Shown: one piece after another, positions 16,584-24,402 of the stretch | Layout of the letters: each line of letters opens with the position of its first letter | Numbering within the stretch: the stretch's first letter is position 1 | DNA from: Clostridia bacterium | Lineage (GTDB): Bacteria; Bacillota; Clostridia; Christensenellales; Aristaeellaceae | Length of the DNA stretch: 50,085 bases | Assembly: GCA_017459565.1 (NCBI GenBank) | Contig: JAFUCP010000109.1 | Span: forward strand, 1 to 50,085 | Direction: 5' to 3' | The notes under the pieces: generated by a model | Told to the model about the DNA's origin: nothing | The model's database searches: none | What the model saw: only the letters and a program-made list of their open reading frames with translations | Translations under genes and position numbers: made by a program

Positions 16584-16621
16584 CGGCAAAGCGCGACGGC
16601 CCGGGCCGTCGCGCTTTGCCG
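16584..16621 (-). terminator. recA terminator
   Basis: A perfect 38-bp palindrome, with arms of CGGCAAAGCGCGACGGCCC and its complement, lies 24 bp past the recA stop and is followed on the minus strand by TTTT. With no spacer between the arms the loop must come from the central GC-rich bases. Confidence 0.8.
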
Positions 16622-16645
16622 GGAAAATATGCCATTTTGCCGTCC

Positions 16646-17770
16646 TTATTCGTCCAGCTCAAACTCCTCGTCGTCCTCTTCCTCTTCGGCGTCGGCGTCG
16701 CCCATGACCTGGGACTGGAGCGGCGCTTCGATGCCTCCGCCGGCAAAGGCCTCGCGGATCCTGGCCTCCACGGCGTCAAAGGCCTCGGGATTGTCCCGGA
16801 AGAATTTGCGGGCGTTGTCCCGACCCTGGCCGATGCGCTCTCCGTTATAGGAATAGAAGGAGCCGGATTTCTGAACGATGTCCTGCTCCACGGCCATGTC
16901 CAGCAGCTCGCCCTCCCGGGAGATGCCCTCGCCGTACAGCATGTCCACCACGCAGGTGCGGAACGGCGGCGCCACCTTGTTCTTGACGATCTTGATCTTC
17001 GTGCGGTTGCCGATGATCTCCTTGCCCTCCTTGATGGCCTCGCTCTTGCGAATGTCGATGCGCACGGAGGCATAGAACTTCAACGCCTTGCCGCCGGTGG
17101 TGGTCTCGGGGTTGCCGTACATCACGCCCACCTTCTCGCGCAGCTGGTTGATGAAGATCACCACGGCGTTGGTCTTGGCGATTACGCCCGTGAGCTTCCT
17201 GAGCGCCTGGGACATGAGCCTGGCCTGCAGGCCCACATGGCTGTCGCCCATATCGCCCTCGATCTCCGCCTTGGGCACCAGCGCGGCCACGGAGTCCACC
17301 ACCACGATATCGATGGCGCCGGAGCGCACCAGCGCCTCGCAGATATCCAGCGCCTGTTCGCCGTTATCGGGCTGGGAGACGTACAGCTCGTCGATATCCA
17401 CGCCCAGCTTGGAGGCGTACACGGGGTCCAGGGCGTGTTCGGCGTCGATAAACGCCGCCGTGCCGCCCGCCTTCTGGGCCTGGGCCACGCAGTGCAGCGC
17501 CACCGTGGTCTTGCCCGAGGATTCCGGCCCGTAGATTTCCACGATGCGGCCCTTGGGCAGTCCGCCCACGCCCAGCGCGAAGTCCAGCTGCAGGCTGCCG
17601 GTGGGAATGACCTCCACCTGCATGTTGCCGGCCACGCTGCCCAGCCTCATCACAGAGCCCTTGCCAAAGTCCTTCTCGATTTTGCCCAGCGCCACTTCCA
17701 GCGCCTTCTTCCTGTCGTCCCCGAATTTCTGGGTCGCGGGCTTCTTGTCGGCTTTCTTCTCCACTGCCAT
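16646..17770 (-). CDS. recA: RecA recombinase
   Basis: 374 residues from ATG 17770 (GGAGG 8 bases upstream; the longer in-frame extension is Arg-rich and lacks homology). Walker A GPESSGKT at about 81-88, Walker [11 protein letters not shown], the loop-2 region [22 protein letters not shown], and a Glu/Asp-rich C-terminal tail of about 20 residues that is typical of RecA and modulates DNA binding. RecA forms filaments on single-stranded DNA, drives homologous recombination and triggers LexA self-cleavage. The upstream region has two LexA-type operators, so it is SOS-regulated. Confidence 0.99.
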   Translation of the reverse strand: MAVEKKADKKPATQKFGDDRKKALEVALGKIEKDFGKGSVMRLGSVAGNMQVEVIPTGSLQLDFALGVGGLPKGRIVEIYGPESSGKTTVALHCVAQAQKAGGTAAFIDAEHALDPVYASKLGVDIDELYVSQPDNGEQALDICEALVRSGAIDIVVVDSVAALVPKAEIEGDMGDSHVGLQARLMSQALRKLTGVIAKTNAVVIFINQLREKVGVMYGNPETTTGGKALKFYASVRIDIRKSEAIKEGKEIIGNRTKIKIVKNKVAPPFRTCVVDMLYGEGISREGELLDMAVEQDIVQKSGSFYSYNGERIGQGRDNARKFFRDNPEAFDAVEARIREAFAGGGIEAPLQSQVMGDADAEEEEDDEEFELDE

Positions 17771-17867
17771 CTGGCTGTCCTCCAATGTATTATTTTCGCG
17801 GGGCTGGCCCGCACACATGCGCCTGCGGCGTCGGCGGGACCTCGCGCCCCGTCCCGTTTTCAATGAC

Positions 17868-17873
17868 ATTATA
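17868..17873 (-). promoter_or_regulatory. recA -10 box (extended)
   Basis: TATAAT on the minus strand (17873-17868), preceded by TGC, making an extended -10. The -35 region is poor (TGGATA-like, 17-bp spacing), which the extended -10 can offset. The LexA boxes lie upstream, next to the -35. Confidence 0.65.
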
Positions 17874-17897
17874 GCACACGCGCGGCGGAATATCCAT

Positions 17898-17911
17898 CGA
17901 ACAGATGTTTA
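17898..17911 (-). promoter_or_regulatory. LexA (SOS) box 1 of recA
   Basis: CGAACAGATGTTTA closely fits the Gram-positive DinR/LexA consensus CGAACRNRYGTTYC. It is 10 bp from a second box and just upstream of the recA promoter. Confidence 0.8.
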
Positions 17912-17920
17912 AGTTTTAAG

Positions 17921-17934
17921 CAAACATATGTTCG
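17921..17934 (-). promoter_or_regulatory. LexA (SOS) box 2 of recA
   Basis: CAAACATATGTTCG; read on the minus strand it is CGAACATATGTTTG, an almost perfect Bacillus-type LexA operator. Centre-to-centre spacing to box 1 is 23 bp, about two helical turns, so cooperative binding is plausible. Confidence 0.85.
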
Positions 17935-17992
17935 ATATTCGTTCCGTTTTCCGCGATCCTGCCGCTGGCTGAAACCCGCAGCGGCACGCAAA

Positions 17993-18024
17993 AGCCCTGC
18001 CGATGCGCTTTGATCGGCAGGGCT
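17993..18024 (-). terminator. yqhQ terminator, member of a repeat family
   Basis: A 12-bp stem, AGCCCTGCCGAT/ATCGGCAGGGCT, is followed by TTTTGC on the minus strand. Together with the next 40 bp (up to about 18060) it resembles the spacer at 14891-14943, including ATCGGCAGGG, TGCGTTT, GGC and CTGAG segments in the same order. The remaining bases between recA's promoter and yqhQ hold no gene. Confidence 0.75.
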
Positions 18025-18086
18025 TCTGCGTTTTCGGGCCTTGTCAGCTTTCTGAGCGCCGTCCCGCGGCGTTTTGCGTCAAGGGG

Positions 18087-19022
18087 TCACCAATTATCGC
18101 TTCCGTCCGCGGGAATGACCTTCTCCATGGCGGCGATGGCACATTCGATCATGCTGTCGTCCGGCTCCCGGGTGGTCAGGTGCTGCAGCCACTTGCCGGG
18201 GGCGGAGATGATGCGGGTAAAGATATTGTCGGCGCGGCCCGCCAGCTTGATCAGCTCATAGCCGACGCCCACCACGATCGGGAAGGTGAGCAGCTTCAGG
18301 CATGTGCGCAGCAGCAGGTTGTCCACACGGATGAACATGGACACCACGATGCCCACGATCAGCATCAGAATCATGAACGAGGTGCCGCAGCGGGGATGGA
18401 AGCGCACCTGCGGGCGGACATTCTCCACCGTCAGGGGCAGGCCCTTTTCATAGCAGAAGATGGTCTTGTGTTCCGCGCCGTGATACATGTATGTGCGGCG
18501 GATGTCCTTCATCAGCGACGTGGCCCAGACATAGCCCACGAACAGCAGTATGCGCAGCACGCCCTCGAAGCAGGCGCGCAGGTAGTAGTTCTGGGCGATC
18601 TGCGGCGCGGAGAAGGTGATCCAGCTCCACAGCTTCATGGGCAGGTACACGAACAGCCCCAGCGCCAGCGCCACGGCCAGCACCGTCGCAACGGGCATCA
18701 TCAGCTTTTCAAAAATCTTGTCCCAGGTCGAGGGCCCCTTGGCCTTCTTCTTCTCGTCCTCCTCGTCCTCGATGCCGGACAGCTCCGCCGAGCGCATCAG
18801 GCACTTATAGCCGAAGGACAGCGAATCCACCATGTTGAAGATGCCCCGGATGAAGGGCAGCTTGAAGAACTTCGCCCGGTCCTTGCCCTTGGTGGGGTAT
18901 TCCTCCAGTATGATCTGCTTGGTCTTATCGTTGCGCACCGCCATGGCCGTCTTTTCGGGGCCGCGCATCATGATGCCCTCGATCAGCGCCTGGCCGCCGA
19001 TGCTCGTCTTTTTCATCGCCAT
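18087..19022 (-). CDS. yqhQ: YqhQ-family (DUF1385) membrane protein
   Basis: 311 residues. It opens with the family hallmark IGGQALIEGIMMRGP, followed by about four hydrophobic segments and the conserved block YHGAEHKTIFCYEKGLPLTVENV and HPRCGTSFM. The paired His/Glu/Cys residues look like a metal or catalytic site, and DUF1385 proteins are described as predicted metal-dependent enzymes. No function is proven. ATG 19022 has AAAGGAAA 8 bases upstream. In Firmicutes the family often sits beside prmC/prfA; here those genes are absent. The gene stands alone with its own promoter and terminator. Confidence 0.9.
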   Translation of the reverse strand: MAMKKTSIGGQALIEGIMMRGPEKTAMAVRNDKTKQIILEEYPTKGKDRAKFFKLPFIRGIFNMVDSLSFGYKCLMRSAELSGIEDEEDEKKKAKGPSTWDKIFEKLMMPVATVLAVALALGLFVYLPMKLWSWITFSAPQIAQNYYLRACFEGVLRILLFVGYVWATSLMKDIRRTYMYHGAEHKTIFCYEKGLPLTVENVRPQVRFHPRCGTSFMILMLIVGIVVSMFIRVDNLLLRTCLKLLTFPIVVGVGYELIKLAGRADNIFTRIISAPGKWLQHLTTREPDDSMIECAIAAMEKVIPADGSDNW

Positions 19023-19073
19023 AGGTATTTCCTTTCCGCGATGGAACCTGTTCCATCACACTTATCCGATAAT

Positions 19074-19101
19074 ATTATACACGGTAATCCCCCGTTGTCA
19101 A
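19074..19101 (-). promoter_or_regulatory. yqhQ promoter with flanking inverted repeat
   Basis: On the minus strand, TTGACA (19101-19096), a 16-bp spacer and TATAAT (19079-19074). An inverted repeat AATCCCCCGT (19086-19095) and ACGGGGATT (19112-19120) brackets the -35 box and could be an operator. Confidence 0.7.
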
Positions 19102-19120
19102 ACCCTATTATACGGGGATT

Positions 19121-19379
19121 TGTTGACTGATTATAAATAATTAACCCGCCCGCGGAAGCGCCGCAAAAGTTTACAGAGGCGCCCCGGCCATGCGGCTCCG
19201 TCGCCGGTCCCCGCGAAAGGCTCTGCCCGCGATCAAACCGGCTGACCGGGCGGAGTATGCGCAATCCCCGGCCCCGTCCGCGCCAACGCGCGTAAATCCG
19301 GCTTTCCCCCTTCGCCCGCGGCAGGCATGAAAAGGCCGCGGCTTCGCCCCGCCCTCCCGCCCAAAACCCTTTTCAAGCG
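19121..19379. other. GC-rich spacer without a supported gene
   Basis: Between the divergent promoters of yqhQ and the dehydrogenase gene I find no ORF with a ribosome-binding site, no convincing hairpin and no repeat shared with the rest of the window. Short ORFs on the minus strand are Arg/Gly-rich and look like chance. Confidence 0.5.
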
Positions 19380-19408
19380 TTGAAATTTTCGGCTCCATCT
19401 GTTATACT
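19380..19408 (+). promoter_or_regulatory. Promoter of the dehydrogenase/hydrolase/GH13 operon
   Basis: TTGAAA (19380-19385), a 17-bp spacer and TATACT (19403-19408), 38 bp before the start codon. Confidence 0.72.
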
Positions 19409-19446
19409 GTGGGCATATGATAAATAAACAACAGGAGGATTCCATC

Positions 19447-20556
19447 ATGCCAAACCGCGTTATCGACTGGAAGACCATTACCGATTTTGTCACCGAAATC
19501 TTCATCAAATACGGCGTGCCGGAGCAGGACGCCAAAATCTGCACCGACGTGCTGCTGGAGAGCGACCGCCGGGGCATTGAATCCCACGGCTGCAACCGCT
19601 TCAAGCCCATCTATCTGGACCGCATCAAGTCCGGCGTGCAAAAGCCCGTCACGGAGTATGAGATCATCAAGGAAACCCCCACCACCGCCGTGGTGGACGG
19701 CCACGACGGCATGGGTCAGGTTGTGGGCTACAGGAGCATGGAGCTGGCCATCAAAAAGGCCAAGGAGTACGGCATGGGCATGGTCGTGGCCCGCAATTCC
19801 TGCCACTACGGCATCGCGGGCTACTACACCTCCATGGCCACCAGGGCGGGCTGCATCGGCATGACCGGCACCAACGCCCGTCCCTCCGTCGCGCCCACCT
19901 TTGGCGTGGAGGGCATCTTCGGCACCAACCCCTTCACCCTGGGCGTGCCCACGGACGAGCCCTTCGATTTCAACTTCGACTGCGCCACCTCCATCACCCA
20001 GAACGGCAAGTTTGAATACTACGCCCGCATCGGTGAGGACGTTCACCCCGGCACCATCATCGGCGACGACGGCGAGCTGGTGACCGGCGATGCCGGCGTG
20101 GCCCTCAGGCGCATCCGCCAGGGCACGGCGGCGCTTCTGCCCGTGGGCGGCGTCGGCGAGGCGCTGGGCGGCTACAAGGGCTATGGCTTCAACATGTTCG
20201 TGGAGCTGCTTTGCGCCGTGCTGTCCGACGGCTATTTCTGCAAGCAGCTCAACGGCGTGGACGAAAACGGCGAAAAATGCTCTCCCCGGCTGGGCCACTT
20301 CTTCATCGCCATCGACACCGACCACTTCCTGGGCGAGGAAGTCTGCCGAAAAAAGGCCGGCGATATCGCGCGCCTGGCCCGCAATTCCAAAAAGGTGCCC
20401 GGTGCGGAGCGCATCTACACCGCCGGCGAGAAGGAATATGAGATCCGCCTGGCCCGCAAGGACGGCGTGCCCATCAACGAGTCCGTGCAGGGCGAACTGA
20501 ACCTGCTGCGCGAGGAAGCCGGGCTGAAGGACAAGTATGCCTTCCCATGGGACTGA
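19447..20556 (+). CDS. Malate/L-lactate dehydrogenase (Ldh2/YlbC) family oxidoreductase
   Basis: 369 residues from ATG 19447 (AGGAGG at 19434-19439). Family signatures are NSCHYGIAGYY with the putative catalytic histidine, TGTNARPSVAPTFG, GTNPFTLGVP, and the late LPVGG, GEALGGYKGYG block. This fold (AllD, ComC, DlgD, YiaK) is an NAD(P)H-dependent reductase of 2-keto acids such as sulfolactate, ureidoglycolate and 2,3-diketogulonate. It is distinct from classical lactate dehydrogenase. It is slightly longer than the usual 330-360 residues. It leads a three-gene plus-strand run. A role with keto-sugar acids would suit the neighbourhood, but the substrate cannot be assigned. Confidence 0.9.
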   Translation: MPNRVIDWKTITDFVTEIFIKYGVPEQDAKICTDVLLESDRRGIESHGCNRFKPIYLDRIKSGVQKPVTEYEIIKETPTTAVVDGHDGMGQVVGYRSMELAIKKAKEYGMGMVVARNSCHYGIAGYYTSMATRAGCIGMTGTNARPSVAPTFGVEGIFGTNPFTLGVPTDEPFDFNFDCATSITQNGKFEYYARIGEDVHPGTIIGDDGELVTGDAGVALRRIRQGTAALLPVGGVGEALGGYKGYGFNMFVELLCAVLSDGYFCKQLNGVDENGEKCSPRLGHFFIAIDTDHFLGEEVCRKKAGDIARLARNSKKVPGAERIYTAGEKEYEIRLARKDGVPINESVQGELNLLREEAGLKDKYAFPWD

Positions 20557-20649
20557 ATGAGGGTGAAGAGCGTAAGATGAAGGCCGCTGAACCTGTCAGG
20601 CTGTACGGCGCGCTTCTCCGCCCGATTTTGAAGCACAAAGGAGCTTGTT

Positions 20650-21408
20650 ATGCGTTGTTTTGACGATATTCGCGCGTTCCCGGGGGACGTGGGCCTGTAC
20701 TATCACCGACTGGGAGACGGCGCGGCCCCCGAGCTGCACAATCCCGACCTGCCCCTGATCGCCGCCAGCGTGATCAAGGTGCCCATCATGGTCGCGGCCT
20801 TCCGGGACATGGCCAGCGGCGCGCTGGACCCCGGCGAGATCGTGGAAATCCGTCCGGAGATGAAAAAGCCCTCCTGCGGCGCGCTGACCTACATGCACGA
20901 CGGACTGAAGGCGACGGTCATGGATCTGATCACGCTGATGATCATACTCAGCGACAACACCGCCACCAACATCATGATCGACCGGCTGACCTGCGATCGC
21001 GTCAACCTCGCCATGGCCCAGCTGGGCATCCCCGGCATCTGCCTGCGGCGCAGGCTGTTTGAGCCGGAGCTGTCGGCCCGGGGCATCCAGAACACCGTCA
21101 CCGCCCGGGGCGTCGGCACGCTTCTGGAGCGCATGGCCGTAGGCACGCTGCTGGGCCGCGCGGATGACGACAGGATGCTGCAAATTCTGCTCAACCAGCG
21201 GCTGAACGGCAAGCTGCCCTTCTTCCTGCACAGCGAGGGCATCAGGTGTGCCCACAAGACCGGCGAGGACGACGGCATCACCCATGACGCGGGCATCGTC
21301 TACGCCGAAAGGCCCTTCGTGCTGGTCATGCTGTCCAACAACGTGGATGTGCCCGCCTACGAGCGGCTGATGCAGGACACGGCAAAGGCGCTGGCGTTTC
21401 AGCCCTGA
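20650..21408 (+). CDS. Class A beta-lactamase-fold serine hydrolase, no signal peptide
   Basis: 252 residues with the active-site set of penicillin-recognising enzymes: S40-x-x-K43 (ASVIK), S101-D102-N103 (LSDNTATN), an omega-loop FEPELS with a glutamate matching the class A general base (E138 or nearby), and K203-T204-G205 (HKTGEDDG). AAAGGAG lies about 6 bases before the ATG. The residue after EPEL is Ser where lactamases have Asn. The protein starts directly with a cytosolic-type sequence and no export signal or anchor, which is unusual for a beta-lactamase. It may be an intracellular esterase, amidase or peptidase. It lies between a dehydrogenase and a GH13 enzyme. Confidence 0.88.
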   Translation: MRCFDDIRAFPGDVGLYYHRLGDGAAPELHNPDLPLIAASVIKVPIMVAAFRDMASGALDPGEIVEIRPEMKKPSCGALTYMHDGLKATVMDLITLMIILSDNTATNIMIDRLTCDRVNLAMAQLGIPGICLRRRLFEPELSARGIQNTVTARGVGTLLERMAVGTLLGRADDDRMLQILLNQRLNGKLPFFLHSEGIRCAHKTGEDDGITHDAGIVYAERPFVLVMLSNNVDVPAYERLMQDTAKALAFQP

Positions 21409-21447
21409 TTTGCGAACAATCCCATTTTTTCAGAAAGGGTGGTTCCC

Positions 21448-22995
21448 ATGCCCGCAAAATGGCTCAAGGACGCTGTATTCTATGAGATCTATCCCCAGTC
21501 CTTCAGGGACACGAATTCCGACGGCATCGGCGACTTCAACGGCATCATCGAAAAGCTGGACTACATCAAGTCCCTGGGCTGCAACGCCCTGTGGCTGAAC
21601 CCCTGCTTCGATTCCCCCTTCCGCGACGCCGGCTACGACGTGCGCGATTACAAAAAGGTCGCGCCGCGCTACGGCACCAACAACGACCTGTACCGCCTGT
21701 TCGGCGAGGCCCACAAAAAGGGCATCCGGGTGATTTTGGACCTGGTGCCCGGCCACACCAGCGAGGAACACCCCTGGTTCCGCCGCAGCCAGAGCGCCGA
21801 GCAGCCCAACCCGTACACCAACCGCTACATCTGGACGGAGCATTGGTTCGCGGGCTGCGGGGACCTGCCCTATATCGCGGGCGAGGCGGAGCGCTCCGGC
21901 ACCTATATCATCAACTTCTTCAAGTGCCAGCCCGCGCTGAACTACGGCTTTCTGAAGCCCCGGGAGCCCTGGCAGCTGCCCATGGATCACCCGGACTGCA
22001 TCGCCACCCGCGAGGCCATGAAGGACGTGATGCGCTTCTGGCTGAAGCACGGCTGCGACGGTTTCCGCGTGGACATGGCCGCCTCGCTGGTGAAGTACGA
22101 CGACGAGCGCAAATCCGGCACCTGCGCCATCTGGCGCAACGTGCGTCAAATGCTGGACGCCGAGTTCCCGGACGCCGCGCTGGTGGCCGAGTGGAGCCGC
22201 CCGGACCTGTCCCTGCCCGCGGGCTTTGACATGGACTTCATACTCAACGACCCCCACACCCGCTACGCCACGCTGCTGAGGGACTACAACGAGCCGGTGG
22301 ACAACACCTACTTCCGCAAAGACGCCCCCGACCGGGACATCACCCGCTTCCTGGACATCTATCAGGGCTGGTACGCGGCCACCCGGGGCGTGGGCTATAT
22401 CTCCATGCCCACCTGCAACCACGACACCGTGCGCCTGCGCCACCGCCTGGACGAGACGGAGATCAAGCTGGCCTACGCCTTCCTGTTCACCATGCCCGGC
22501 GTGCCCTTCCTGTACTACGGCGATGAGATCGGTATGCGCTATCTGGAGCTGCCCGGCAAGGAGGGCGGCTACTTCCGCACCGGCTCCCGCTCCCCCATGC
22601 AGTGGGACGCTTCAAAGAACCTGGGCTTTTCTAACGCCGAGGCCGACGCGCTGTATCTGCCCGTGGACAGCGCCGACGACGCGCCCACCGTGGCCGCGCA
22701 GCAGGACGACCCCGCCTCTCTGCTCAACACCGTGCGCGCGCTGCTCAAGCTGCGCCACGACAACGAGGATTTGCAGGCCGACGCCCCTTATGAGCCCGTT
22801 TGCACCGAAAAGGGCAGGCCCTTCGTGTACCGCCGTGGCAATTTGCTGCTGGCCGTGAACCCCTCGGGCGAAAAGCTGTTTGCGGACGTGGACATGGACC
22901 TCGACCACCGCGAGGCCCTGTTCACCCTCGGCATGGCCGACGCCGCCCACGGCAGGCTGGTCATGGGCCCGCAGAGCTTTGCGGTGTTGAAGTAA
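21448..22995 (+). CDS. GH13 alpha-glucosidase / trehalose-synthase-like amylase
   Basis: 515 residues from ATG 21448 (AGAAAGGGTGG just upstream; a GTG at 21439 lies within that site). It is a cytosolic GH13 enzyme: FYEIYPQSFRD at the start, region I LVPGHTSE (a variant of DxVxNH), region II GFRVDMAA with nucleophile D209, region III VAEWS with acid/base E248, and region IV NHD with D326, then RSPMQWD typical of oligo-1,6-glucosidases and trehalose synthases. The usual DLVVNHTSDEHPWF-like stretch is present with Gly for Asn (PGHTSEEHPWF). It cleaves or rearranges short alpha-glucosides. Exact linkage is unclear. It ends at a strong terminator. Confidence 0.92.
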   Translation: MPAKWLKDAVFYEIYPQSFRDTNSDGIGDFNGIIEKLDYIKSLGCNALWLNPCFDSPFRDAGYDVRDYKKVAPRYGTNNDLYRLFGEAHKKGIRVILDLVPGHTSEEHPWFRRSQSAEQPNPYTNRYIWTEHWFAGCGDLPYIAGEAERSGTYIINFFKCQPALNYGFLKPREPWQLPMDHPDCIATREAMKDVMRFWLKHGCDGFRVDMAASLVKYDDERKSGTCAIWRNVRQMLDAEFPDAALVAEWSRPDLSLPAGFDMDFILNDPHTRYATLLRDYNEPVDNTYFRKDAPDRDITRFLDIYQGWYAATRGVGYISMPTCNHDTVRLRHRLDETEIKLAYAFLFTMPGVPFLYYGDEIGMRYLELPGKEGGYFRTGSRSPMQWDASKNLGFSNAEADALYLPVDSADDAPTVAAQQDDPASLLNTVRALLKLRHDNEDLQADAPYEPVCTEKGRPFVYRRGNLLLAVNPSGEKLFADVDMDLDHREALFTLGMADAAHGRLVMGPQSFAVLK

Positions 22996-23005
22996 TCGTT
23001 CCCTT

Positions 23006-23043
23006 ATGACGACAAACCGGCCGAAAGGCCGGTTTGTCGTCAT
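23006..23043. terminator. Bidirectional terminator between GH13 and lacI-type gene
   Basis: A perfect 17-bp stem (5' arm ATGACGACAAACCGGCC) closed by a GAAA tetraloop, between two convergent genes. Confidence 0.9.
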
Positions 23044-23109
23044 TCCATTTCCATTATATCATGCTCACGCTGAAAAAGAAAGAAAAACGACGCCGCAGGG
23101 CAAGCGTTT

Positions 23110-24159
23110 TCAGAATTCCCGCACCCCCAGCAGCGCGCCGCAGCTTTCGCGGACGATGAGGCTGCACTCCCGGATCTGGGAATAGGCGGCCCGGCTGCCG
23201 TTGATGCTGCCCAGCAGCTCCTCCACCGCGGATACGCCGTGGTCGAAGGGATGCAGGTCCACGGTGGTCAGGGGCGGGTTCAGGTAGGGGGTAAAGAACT
23301 GGTTGTCGCAGCCGATCAGCGCCACATCCTCCGGCACGCGCAGGCCCATGCGCTGCAGCTGCCGAAGCGCCCCCAGCGCCGCCAGGTCGTTGATGGCGAT
23401 GATGGCCGTGGGGCGCTCGCCCGCCGGCGCTTCGCCGAACAGGCGGTTCACGGCAAGCTCGCCTCCCTGGGGGGTGTGGGCGGCCTCGGTGCTGATCTTG
23501 CGGTCCGTGGGCAGACCCAGCCGCTCCATCTCCTCAAAATAGGCCCGCCGCCGGGCACTGGAAGAGCGCAGGCCGCCGGAGCCGCCGATGAAGGAGATTC
23601 GCCGGTGCCCCAGGGCCACCAGATGGGCGATGGACTTGCGCACGCTGACGGAGAGGTCCGATGTGATGTTGACGCAGGAAACGCCCTCCACCCGGGGCCC
23701 GATGGTGACGATGGGCATACTTCGGGCGATCCGGCACAGCCGCCTGCGGATGTCCTCCGGCTCCCCCAGCTCCACGGGCACGCCCACCAGCACCGCGCCG
23801 GACACATTCAGTTCCAGCACATCCTCGGCCATCTTGTCCTCGCCGCGGCGGGCGGCCTCCGGCTGGTAGACGATGAGCGGCCAGCCCGCCTGGCGCGCCG
23901 CCTGCTCCGCGCCCGCGCACAGCATGGAATAGTAGGGATTGGTCAGATCCGAAATCACCAGCGCCAGCGCCCGGCCCGCCGTCCGCTCCGCCCGCTTTTC
24001 CGCCGTCTGCCTGCGATAGCCCAGCTGCCGCGCCGCCGATTCCACTCGCTGGCGGGCGGCGGCGCTGGCGCTTCCGCCGGAGAGGACCCTGGAAACCGTG
24101 GCAACGGAAACCTCCGCCACCCGCGCCACATCGTTGATCGTCACGCTCTTTTGCTCCAC
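23110..24159 (-). CDS. LacI-family transcriptional regulator
   Basis: 349 residues. N-terminal helix-turn-helix (about 6-28: INDVARVAEVSVATVSRVLSG, one residue over the usual block), hinge helix near residue 50, and a periplasmic-binding-protein-like effector domain (about 62-345) with VISDLTNPYYSMLCAGAEQAA, FIGGSGGL and AIIAINDLAALGAL. It is divergent from the uronide operon. An operator matching the LacI-family pattern lies just after that operon's -10 box, so it most likely represses it until an uptake product (perhaps an unsaturated oligosaccharide or KDG) binds. The AEVSVATVSRVLSGG recognition helix is standard. Confidence 0.94.
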   Translation of the reverse strand: MEQKSVTINDVARVAEVSVATVSRVLSGGSASAAARQRVESAARQLGYRRQTAEKRAERTAGRALALVISDLTNPYYSMLCAGAEQAARQAGWPLIVYQPEAARRGEDKMAEDVLELNVSGAVLVGVPVELGEPEDIRRRLCRIARSMPIVTIGPRVEGVSCVNITSDLSVSVRKSIAHLVALGHRRISFIGGSGGLRSSSARRRAYFEEMERLGLPTDRKISTEAAHTPQGGELAVNRLFGEAPAGERPTAIIAINDLAALGALRQLQRMGLRVPEDVALIGCDNQFFTPYLNPPLTTVDLHPFDHGVSAVEELLGSINGSRAAYSQIRECSLIVRESCGALLGVREF

Positions 24160-24191
24160 GGCGCCTGCCTCCCGTCTTTATCGTATGTCTT

Positions 24192-24220
24192 AGTATACCA
24201 CATCGCCCTGTCATTTTCAA
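24192..24220 (-). promoter_or_regulatory. Promoter of the LacI-type regulator
   Basis: On the minus strand, TTGAAA (24220-24215), a 17-bp spacer and TATACT (24197-24192). The -35 box overlaps one of the ATTTTCA repeats described separately. Confidence 0.7.
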
Positions 24221-24251
24221 TGCATTTTCATCCTATTTTCAGATATTTTCA
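24213..24251. repeat. Four helically phased ATTTTCA repeats
   Basis: ATTTTCA occurs at 24213-24219, 24224-24230, 24235-24241 and 24245-24251, spaced 11, 11 and 10 bp, so all copies face the same side of the helix. The array lies between the two divergent promoters. It could be a curved A-tract/UP element or a tandem binding site. Confidence 0.6.
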
Positions 24252-24290
24252 TTACATTCCGGGAAGTTTTGAAATTATTTACGAAAACTA

Positions 24291-24319
24291 TTGACAAGCA
24301 ACGGGTATATGGCTATAAT
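24291..24319 (+). promoter_or_regulatory. Promoter of the uronide operon
   Basis: TTGACA (24291-24296), a 17-bp spacer and TATAAT (24314-24319): full consensus boxes, expected to be strong and therefore in need of repression. Confidence 0.88.
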
Positions 24320-24332
24320 AATGCATGGATTC

Positions 24333-24346
24333 TGAAAATGTTTCCA
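24333..24346 (+). promoter_or_regulatory. Probable LacI-family operator
   Basis: TGAAAATGTTTCCA fits the LacI-family pattern TGNAANCGNTTNCA at every fixed base except T for the central C. It lies about 14-27 bp past the -10 box, over the transcription start region, where a bound repressor would block initiation. Confidence 0.7.
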
Positions 24347-24402
24347 ATCCGGATCGAATCCTGCGGGCGGCTGCCCGTTGAGAAAAAAAGGAGGAACCAT
24401 TC

